Shown piece by piece: positions 1 through 4,861 of a DNA stretch of 6,305 bases (positions within the stretch are counted from its first letter, which is position 1; every line of letters starts with the position of its first letter). The stretch lies in assembly GCA_945877965.1 (NCBI GenBank), contig CAMCTH010000292.1, positions 1 to 6,305 of the forward strand. Reading direction: 5' to 3'. The notes under the pieces were generated by a model. The model had not been told where the DNA came from. It saw only the letters and a program-made list of their open reading frames with translations, and did no database searches. The DNA comes from Planctomicrobium piriforme. GTDB lineage: Bacteria > Planctomycetota > Planctomycetia > Pirellulales > PNKZ01. The translations under genes and the position numbers were made by a program.

Positions 1-1837
1 CGAGCTGGACGATAGACCGCAGTCGCGCCGCAGCGGGTTCCAAGAATTCGGCCTTCCGTACGCTCCCGATGCCGCGATGACTCGTTACCTCGCACAGTTT
101 TTGACGGCACATCGTCACACGGGCGACGAACCTGGCGCGGCTGCCACGCTGCACGATGCCGCGCGGCCCGACGTCGTCCTGCTCAACGGCGGCTTCTTCG
201 AGTCGCCTCTGCTGAGCGAGCGATTGCTCGACGTGCTTGGTTCCTGGTTCCCCGCGGACGGCGGCCGGCTCTGGCGGCCACAGGTGCTGGAGAACGATCG
301 ACTCGATTTGGCCGTCGCACGCGGCGCGGCATACTACGGGCTCGTTCGTCGCGGCCAAGGGGTGAAAATCGCTGCGGGCTTGGCGAGAACGTACTACGTC
401 GGCGTCGCCACCGGCGCGGAGAATGCCGAGTCGCCGACGACGCAGTCCGCCGTCTGCTTGCTGCCGGCCGGCGTGGAAGAGGGGCAAACGCTCGATCTCC
501 GCGAGCGGACGTTCGAGTTACGGATTCGTGAGCCGGTTGAGTTTCCGTTGTACTACTCGGGCACACGGCTGACCGACGCCGTCGGTGCCGTCGTGCCGAT
601 CGATCCGTTGCAAATGACCGCGTTGCCGCAGATTCGGACCGTCCTGCAGACGAGCAAGAAAGGGGCGGCCGAAACGGTCCGCGTTGCGTTGCAAGCGAAG
701 CTGACCGAGATCGGTACGCTCGAACTCCACTGCGTTCGGGTTGAGGCCGACGCCGAATCGTCCGCTCGCTCGAATGCGACGTGGCGATTGCAGTTCGACG
801 TCCGCGCCGCCGTGCAAACGGAACGCGAAGGACACCGCGGCGCGGCTGAGCAGTCGGGCTTCGTCGATGCGGCGCTGATCGAAGCCTGCCGCGTGCCGAT
901 TCGGCAAACCTTCGCGGCGAACGATCTGGCCCATCGTCCCGATTCACTGATTAAACGGATCGAAGAGGCGGCCGGACTGCGACGACACGAATGGCCCGCG
1001 ACGTTGCTCCGCGAGTTGTGGCACGAACTCTTCGATGCGGCCGAGGGGCGACGCTTCTCAGAAGATCACGAAGCACGCTGGCTATGGCTCGCCGGCTTCA
1101 CGTTGCGGCCCGGTTTTGGGCTCGCCGTCGACGATTGGCGGACGGCTCAGATGTGGCGACTCCTCACCGGCAAACGCTATTTCAACGGCGTGCGGGTCCG
1201 CGTCGAGGGGCAGATATTGTGGCGGCGGATCGCCGGAGGTTTGACCGCCGGTCAGCAGCGCGCGCTAGCCGAGCCGTTGACCTCTCCGTTGCGCACTTAC
1301 CTGGCTGCGCTGCGAAGCGCGAAGGCCGGCGGCGCGCGGAAGCCCGACTTCGGGCTCGGCGGGCATGAAGCTGCGGAAGTCTGGCGGCTGCTCGGCTCGC
1401 TGGAGTTGCTCGATATACCGCTCAAGCGCGACACCGCCGACGCGGCCCTCGCGATCGCCGTGAAAGAAAAAACCGCCGCGGTGCAAGACGCGCTCGTCTG
1501 GGCCGTCGGTCGACTCGGGGCCCGCGTGCCGATGTACGGACCGCTGAACGTCGTCGTTCCCGCCGAAGCGGCCGCCGCGTGGTGCAAGAAGTTGCTCGAT
1601 CTGAAGGCGAACGAGTTACCGGTCAACTTCGCCCTGATGACGCTCGCGCGCAAGACGGGCGATCGTTATCGCGACGTCGACGACGCGACGCGTAAACTCG
1701 TCGTCGCGCGCTTCGAGCAGACGGCCGCCGCACCGCATCTTCGCGAACTCGTCGTCGACGGCGGGGCGTTGGCCGGCGAAGAACAGGGCCGGATGTTCGG
1801 CGAGAGTTTGCCGAGCGGGTTGCGTTTGGCGGAGTGA
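1..1837 (+). CDS. Hsp70-family (DnaK-like) protein with DUF3731-type C-terminal region, 5' partial
   Basis: This is the C-terminal part of a divergent Hsp70-family ATPase, probably a cytoplasmic chaperone-like protein whose clients are unknown. The open frame runs from base 2 with no stop, so the ATG at 77 is internal: the residues just before it (GFQEFGLPYAPDAA) read as normal family sequence. 611 residues are visible. The end of the nucleotide-binding domain is present: LLNGGFFESP at visible residues 60-69 occupies the place of the DnaK GGxTRxP adenosine loop, and LAVARGAA at 103-110 matches DnaK's EAVAxGAA helix. A short beta-rich stretch with LTEIGTLEL (234-242) stands where the substrate-binding domain would be. 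From about residue 310 onward, motifs such as HEARWLWLAG (356-365) and ILWRRIAGGL (405-414) fit the DUF3731 region known in long Hsp70-family proteins. The usual DnaK lid and C-terminal tail are absent. The ATP-binding N-terminus lies outside the window. The family call is firm; the biological role is unknown. Confidence 0.93.
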   Translation, partial: ELDDRPQSRRSGFQEFGLPYAPDAAMTRYLAQFLTAHRHTGDEPGAAATLHDAARPDVVLLNGGFFESPLLSERLLDVLGSWFPADGGRLWRPQVLENDRLDLAVARGAAYYGLVRRGQGVKIAAGLARTYYVGVATGAENAESPTTQSAVCLLPAGVEEGQTLDLRERTFELRIREPVEFPLYYSGTRLTDAVGAVVPIDPLQMTALPQIRTVLQTSKKGAAETVRVALQAKLTEIGTLELHCVRVEADAESSARSNATWRLQFDVRAAVQTEREGHRGAAEQSGFVDAALIEACRVPIRQTFAANDLAHRPDSLIKRIEEAAGLRRHEWPATLLRELWHELFDAAEGRRFSEDHEARWLWLAGFTLRPGFGLAVDDWRTAQMWRLLTGKRYFNGVRVRVEGQILWRRIAGGLTAGQQRALAEPLTSPLRTYLAALRSAKAGGARKPDFGLGGHEAAEVWRLLGSLELLDIPLKRDTADAALAIAVKEKTAAVQDALVWAVGRLGARVPMYGPLNVVVPAEAAAAWCKKLLDLKANELPVNFALMTLARKTGDRYRDVDDATRKLVVARFEQTAAAPHLRELVVDGGALAGEEQGRMFGESLPSGLRLAE

Positions 1838-1853
1838 TTTCCGCATAGCAACG

Positions 1854-1881
1854 AAAAAGCCGCGGGTCTGAACCCGCGGCT
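1854..1881 (-). terminator. Rho-independent terminator of the leftward iscS-erpA transcript
   Basis: A perfect 10-bp inverted repeat (AGCCGCGGGT at 1858-1867, ACCCGCGGCT at 1872-1881) encloses a 4-base loop. The plus strand carries AAAAA at 1854-1858, so the minus-strand transcript reads a GC-rich hairpin followed by UUUUU, the classic intrinsic terminator order. It lies 35 bp past the stop of the A-type Fe-S carrier gene. On the plus strand it begins 16 bp past the Hsp70 stop, but there it is followed only by a mixed T-rich stretch (TCATCGTGTTGTT), so termination of the Hsp70 transcript is possible but weaker. Confidence 0.82.
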
Positions 1882-1916
1882 CATCGTGTTGTTACGTTAA
1901 TTCGGTCGTTATCGGA

Positions 1917-2249
1917 CTAGACCGAGAACGAGCTGCCGCAGCCGCAGCTCTTCACCGCGTTCGGGTTCTCGAACGTGAAGCCGCGCTTCTCGAGGCCTTC
2001 ATAGAAATCGACCGTTGTGCCGTCCAAGAAGAGCTCGCTCTTTTTATCGACGACGACCGTGACACCGTGGCAATCGAACTTCATGTCGACGGCCGGGTCG
2101 ACTTGCGTGTCGAAGCCGAGGCTGTACGAGAAACCGCTGCAGCCGCCGCCGGCGACGCCGACGCGGAGAACCGTGGCGGGATCAAACTTTTGTTCGGTCA
2201 TAATCCGCTTCACTTCACCAGCGGCTTTTTCACTCAGCAAAACGCCCAT
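1917..2249 (-). CDS. erpA: A-type iron-sulfur cluster carrier (ErpA/IscA/HesB family)
   Basis: This 110-residue cytoplasmic protein belongs to the A-type carriers, which accept Fe-S clusters from a scaffold and deliver them to apoproteins. All three ligand cysteines are present: Cys37 in GGGCSGF and Cys102/Cys104 in the C-terminal CGCG motif. The full length is typical of the family. The tail CGCGSSFSV and the preceding NPNA resemble E. coli ErpA (CGCGSSFSI) more than IscA, so I favour the ErpA name; IscA or SufA naming remains possible. An extra cysteine, Cys60, is not part of the family motif. The ATG is supported by GAGGTG (plus-strand 2255-2260) five bases upstream. It is the last gene of the leftward set, 130 bp after the cysteine desulfurase that supplies the sulfur, and is followed by a terminator. 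A possible -10 box in that gap suggests it can also be transcribed alone. Confidence 0.95.
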   Translation of the reverse strand: MGVLLSEKAAGEVKRIMTEQKFDPATVLRVGVAGGGCSGFSYSLGFDTQVDPAVDMKFDCHGVTVVVDKKSELFLDGTTVDFYEGLEKRGFTFENPNAVKSCGCGSSFSV

Positions 2250-2316
2250 CAGAGCACCTCGATCGGGTAAACGGGATTATGTGCAGGAGACGCAAAGGTC
2301 GAATTTCACTATCGGA

Positions 2317-2344
2317 ATTATAACTCATCGCAGCGCCCGGGAAA
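2317..2344 (-). promoter_or_regulatory. Candidate promoter for the A-type Fe-S carrier gene
   Basis: The minus strand carries an exact TATAAT at plus positions 2317-2322, in a locally AT-rich patch of the 130-bp gap between iscS and the carrier gene. The ATG is about 68 bp downstream. The -35 side is poor: TTTCCC at 2339-2344 with a 16-bp spacer is only a weak match. A short inverted repeat, GGGAA (2339-2343) and TTCCC (2351-2355), overlaps that position. The -10 box is seen directly; promoter function is inferred. Confidence 0.35.
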
Positions 2345-2379
2345 GCTCACTTCCCCTAGAAGCGGGTAATGCAGCGGCT

Positions 2380-3570
2380 TTAGGCCGCGCCGCCGAGCTT
2401 TCGGAGCGATTTGACAGCCGCGACGGTCAGTTCGACGGCCCGGTCGATCTCTTCGACCGTATTGAATCGACCCAGGCCGAACCGCAGGCTGGCCCGCGTT
2501 AAATCTTCGCCGATCCCTAAGGCCCGCAGGACGTGACTCGGCTCGGGATTGGCACTCGTGCAGGCGCTCCCCGAGCTGACGGCGACGTGTTTCATGCTCA
2601 TCATCAGCGCCTCGCCGTCGACTTGGGCAAAGCTCAGATTCAGATTGCCGGCGAGCCGCAAGTCTGTTCGGTCAAGCACCAGCCCGTTGAGCGTGAGCCC
2701 GTCGAGCGACGAAGTGAGACCGTCGAATAACCGCTGCCGCAACGACCGCAGCCGTTCCGTCTCACGCGGCATTTCTTCGACGCACAACTCCAGAGCCTTG
2801 GCCAAGCCGACGATCCCCGGGACGTTGAGCGTGCCGCTGCGGAAGCCGGCCTCTTGGCCGCCGCCGTCGAGTTGCGGCGTCAGGCGAACCGTCGGCGGGC
2901 GGCGACGGACGTACAACGCGCCGATTCCTTTCGGGCCGTAGATTTTGTGGCCGCTGAAGCTGAGCAGGTCGACGTTCCACGCCTCGACGTCGACCGGGAT
3001 CTTGCCAACCGCTTGCGTGGCGTCGCAGTGAAACGTTACGCCGGCCGCGCGACAGATGCGGCCGATCTCCGCGATGTTCTGTACGACGCCGATCTCATTA
3101 TTGGCCGCCATCACCGAGACCAAGATCGTCTCGGGCTTTAGGGCATCGGCCACTTGTTGCGGGTCGAGCAGCCCGGCGGTCGGCGAGCCGTGCTGTTCCG
3201 GCGACAGCAGCGTCACGTCGTAGTCGCGGCGGCTCAGTCGGTCGAGCGGATCGAGTACGGCTTTGTGCTCGGTCGTGACGCTGACAAGATGATTTCCCTT
3301 TTTCCGCGCCCGCTCGGCGATCCCCTTGATCGCCAAGTTATTGCTCTCGGTCGCCCCGCTGGTGAAGACGATCTCGCGCTCGCCGGCGTTCAGGGCCGCT
3401 GCGATCGACGCTCGCGCCGCGTCGACGGCGTCCTTCGCCTCCCAGCCGTAGGCATGATTCACACTCCCCGGGTTGCCGAACTTCTCGGTGAAGTAGGGCA
3501 GCATCGCCGCGACGACCCGCGGATCGACCGGCGTCGTGGCGTGATTATCAAGGTAGATGCAATCAGGCAT
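2380..3570 (-). CDS. iscS: Cysteine desulfurase (IscS/NifS class, PLP-dependent)
   Basis: This enzyme converts L-cysteine to alanine and holds the sulfur as a cysteine persulfide, supplying Fe-S cluster assembly and often tRNA thiolation. Numbering is from the ATG at 3570 (396 residues). The N-terminus YLDNHATTP is diagnostic. TSGATESNN (70-78) and His102 line the PLP site, Asp183 and Gln186 contact the cofactor, and Lys209 in SGHKIYGPKG is the Schiff-base lysine. The mobile loop SSGSACTSANPEPS carries the catalytic Cys337, in the group I (IscS-like) context rather than the SufS one. A longer frame begins at TTG 3588 and adds six residues. I prefer the ATG because MPDCIYLD aligns with known IscS starts, although neither start has a clear Shine-Dalgarno. 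The leader is AT-rich compared with the gene body. It lies 37 bp after the small membrane protein gene and 130 bp before the A-type carrier. No IscU, IscR, HscA/B or ferredoxin gene is adjacent. Confidence 0.97.
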   Translation of the reverse strand: MPDCIYLDNHATTPVDPRVVAAMLPYFTEKFGNPGSVNHAYGWEAKDAVDAARASIAAALNAGEREIVFTSGATESNNLAIKGIAERARKKGNHLVSVTTEHKAVLDPLDRLSRRDYDVTLLSPEQHGSPTAGLLDPQQVADALKPETILVSVMAANNEIGVVQNIAEIGRICRAAGVTFHCDATQAVGKIPVDVEAWNVDLLSFSGHKIYGPKGIGALYVRRRPPTVRLTPQLDGGGQEAGFRSGTLNVPGIVGLAKALELCVEEMPRETERLRSLRQRLFDGLTSSLDGLTLNGLVLDRTDLRLAGNLNLSFAQVDGEALMMSMKHVAVSSGSACTSANPEPSHVLRALGIGEDLTRASLRFGLGRFNTVEEIDRAVELTVAAVKSLRKLGGAA

Positions 3571-3607
3571 AGCGGCCGAAGAACTCAAAGATCAAGTTTT
3601 AATTCAA

Positions 3608-3958
3608 TCACGGCAACCAACGATCAACGATAATTGAGATCCAAACAAGGCAAACACAGCAGGAGATCAGCAATATCGCCCAGTAAAGAAATACTACCGG
3701 AACCAGCCACCAAGCCTTACCAGGATCGATGATCCTTGTCGGGGCTTGCAGGTCTCGGAATGCGGCTCCGATGGCAAATACAAAGAGGACGAAGCAGGCT
3801 ACGACGAGAAAAGGGAACAGCCCCAAAGATAATTCCGGGCCGCGATTGGGCTCCCTCGGAAGATGTTCTCCCACGTAGCTGATTGCGATCGCAGCCACAG
3901 AGGCAATGCCAAGAACTGCGAATCGCTTAAGCGCCAAACGCAACTCAATGCCGGCCAT
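3608..3958 (-). CDS. Hypothetical small membrane protein, three predicted helices
   Basis: I do not recognise the family of this 116-residue protein. The sequence is strongly hydrophobic, with likely membrane helices at about residues 13-29, 43-66 and 83-111. The N-terminal residues ahead of the first helix are basic (Arg7, Lys11, Arg12). The loop between helices 1 and 2 is polar and Pro/Arg/Glu-rich. The loop between helices 2 and 3 carries FRDLQAPTRIIDPGKAWW, and helix 3 holds three cysteines (100, 101, 103). No catalytic motif or signal-peptidase site is evident. It sits between the Nudix gene (44-bp gap) and iscS (37-bp gap) on the same strand. The ATG has no good Shine-Dalgarno, only an A-rich leader. 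My hand count gives about 52% GC for 3601-3960, clearly below the neighbours. The hydrophobic pattern and lack of a competing frame support a real gene, but a chance open frame cannot be excluded. Confidence 0.6.
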   Translation of the reverse strand: MAGIELRLALKRFAVLGIASVAAIAISYVGEHLPREPNRGPELSLGLFPFLVVACFVLFVFAIGAAFRDLQAPTRIIDPGKAWWLVPVVFLYWAILLISCCVCLVWISIIVDRWLP

Positions 3959-4002
3959 GTTTTATTGGTGATTTATCTTTTTTCAGTTTGTGATTCTCGC
4001 CG

Positions 4003-4623
4003 TTAGGCAAACAGCGCACGCAGACAAATGGCCGACCACGTTTCGAATCCGGACAGATCCGCGAGCAGTTCGTTCACCGGGCGGAAGCCGCTTTCGATTA
4101 GGTCGACTTCGCGGGAGCGGACGGCCGGGCGTTCGACGTCCAAAATGTGCACGACGCCGAGATGCACCTTCCCCACTTCGCTTTCGTCGTCGTTGATCAG
4201 CCCGACGCACTGCTCGGCGAACGGTGCGTCGATGTGAACCTCCTCGGCCAACTCGCGACGCAGCCCTTCGCGATAGGGATCGGTCGTCACATGCGGGGCC
4301 GCGTCGTCGCTGGAGATATGTCCGCCGACGCCGATGCTCCGTTTGCTGTGCAGCCGGCCTTCGCCTTGCCCCTTGCCGCGGACGTATTGAAACAGGTGCG
4401 TCTGGCCTGCCGCGTCGCGGTGGCGAAAAATGCAGTAAGGAATCAACTGCTTAAACGTCGGGTCCTTTTCCATCTCGGGCCGCGGACGATAGCTCACATT
4501 CTCGGGCTTCAGCATCTCGGACAAGTAGCGGTCCGCGTCGGCGCAAAACCCTTGGAAGTGTCCGAGGCGGTGGAAGACGGGCGTCGGCACGACGAGAATC
4601 TGTTCGACTTGCACCTGCGACAC
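4003..4623 (-). CDS. Nudix (MutT-like) hydrolase, COG4112-like predicted phosphoesterase
   Basis: This 206-residue protein looks like a cytoplasmic Nudix hydrolase, a family that cleaves nucleoside diphosphates linked to another group using a divalent metal; the substrate is unknown. The Nudix helix is visible as RRELAEEV (residues 122-129 from the GTG start), matching the REUxEE core. The loop glycines are in GVGGHI (98-103). There are about eight extra residues between the glycines and the helix compared with the classic G-x5-E-x7-REUxEExGU box, and the final Gly is His130. The N-terminus QILVVPT...FQGF is typical of the predicted phosphoesterase subgroup I recall as COG4112. The frame extends upstream to an ATG at 4728, but the GTG at 4623 has AAAGGA eight bases before it and lies exactly where family similarity begins, so I chose it. 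It is the first gene of the leftward set and divergent from the acyl-CoA dehydrogenase gene. Confidence 0.85.
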   Translation of the reverse strand: MSQVQVEQILVVPTPVFHRLGHFQGFCADADRYLSEMLKPENVSYRPRPEMEKDPTFKQLIPYCIFRHRDAAGQTHLFQYVRGKGQGEGRLHSKRSIGVGGHISSDDAAPHVTTDPYREGLRRELAEEVHIDAPFAEQCVGLINDDESEVGKVHLGVVHILDVERPAVRSREVDLIESGFRPVNELLADLSGFETWSAICLRALFA

Positions 4624-4631
4624 GGAGTGAA

Positions 4632-4637
4632 TCCTTT
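4632..4637 (-). promoter_or_regulatory. Shine-Dalgarno site fixing the GTG start of the Nudix gene
   Basis: AAAGGA on the minus strand lies eight bases before the GTG at 4623. This favours a 206-residue protein over the 241-residue frame from ATG 4728. The extra 35 residues of the longer frame are basic and look like translated promoter DNA rather than protein. Confidence 0.6.
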
Positions 4638-4644
4638 CGAGAGA

Positions 4645-4674
4645 CTTATGGGGCCGACGCCATTGAGCCGTCAA
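4645..4674 (-). promoter_or_regulatory. Candidate sigma-70-like promoter of the Nudix gene
   Basis: On the minus strand, TTGACG (4669-4674, 5 of 6 to the -35 consensus) is followed after 18 bp by CATAAG (4645-4650, 4 of 6 to the -10 consensus). Transcription would start near 4638, leaving a short leader that just contains the AAAGGA site. The -35 box overlaps a 5-bp inverted repeat, GCCGT (4667-4671) and ACGGC (4678-4682) with a 6-bp centre, which could be a small operator. The boxes are seen; their use is inferred. Confidence 0.38.
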
Positions 4675-4750
4675 TATACGGCATCGCTCGCCGTTGGGCG
4701 ACCGCCCACGTTCGCTCTTTACCGGCATTCGGACCGACGGCTATTCTCCT

Positions 4751-4776
4751 GCGTAGTAAGATTGCGTAGCACGATT
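4751..4776. repeat. Tandem 13-bp direct repeat in the divergent intergenic region
   Basis: GCGTAGTAAGATT (4751-4763) is followed directly by GCGTAGCACGATT (4764-4776), identical at 11 of 13 positions. It lies between the Nudix promoter candidate and the acyl-CoA dehydrogenase start, about 85 bp before that ATG. Two head-to-tail copies with near one-turn spacing (13 bp) could be a regulator-binding site, but a chance duplication is equally possible. Confidence 0.45.
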
Positions 4777-4861
4777 GATTGGGGGGCCGCCTCGCCTCGC
4801 CCGTCGGTATGCAGGTCCCCCGCCCCATCGTACAGCCCCACACCCAGACCGGAGCATCGCT

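Noticed and set aside
183..947. 254-residue open frame antisense to the Hsp70 gene
   Set aside because: Its product is extremely Arg/Ser-rich with no domain pattern, as expected for the complement of a GC-rich coding gene; the plus-strand frame is clearly the real one.
1..1837. Hsp70 gene as HscA, the Fe-S-dedicated chaperone
   Set aside because: It is on the opposite strand and convergent, lacks the canonical substrate-binding domain of HscA, and carries the DUF3731-type tail. No HscB or IscU is present.
2250..2379. IscR-type operator before the Fe-S carrier gene
   Set aside because: I compared the gap with the type 2 IscR pattern I remember and found no convincing match; no IscR gene is visible either.
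2374..2388. Hairpin GCGGC-tttag-GCCGC over the iscS stop codon as a terminator
   Set aside because: The stem is only 5 bp and no T-tract follows on the minus strand, so it does not look like an intrinsic terminator.
3722..3736. Perfect palindrome AGGATC-GAT-GATCCT
   Set aside because: It lies inside the membrane-protein coding region (encoding part of the helix 2-3 loop), is single-copy, and a 6-bp arm is expected by chance at this scale.
4781..4821. GGGGG / CCCCC pairing as a structured leader or riboswitch of the acyl-CoA dehydrogenase gene
   Set aside because: Only a homopolymer stem with a loop of about 30 bases can be drawn; no conserved riboswitch features are seen.
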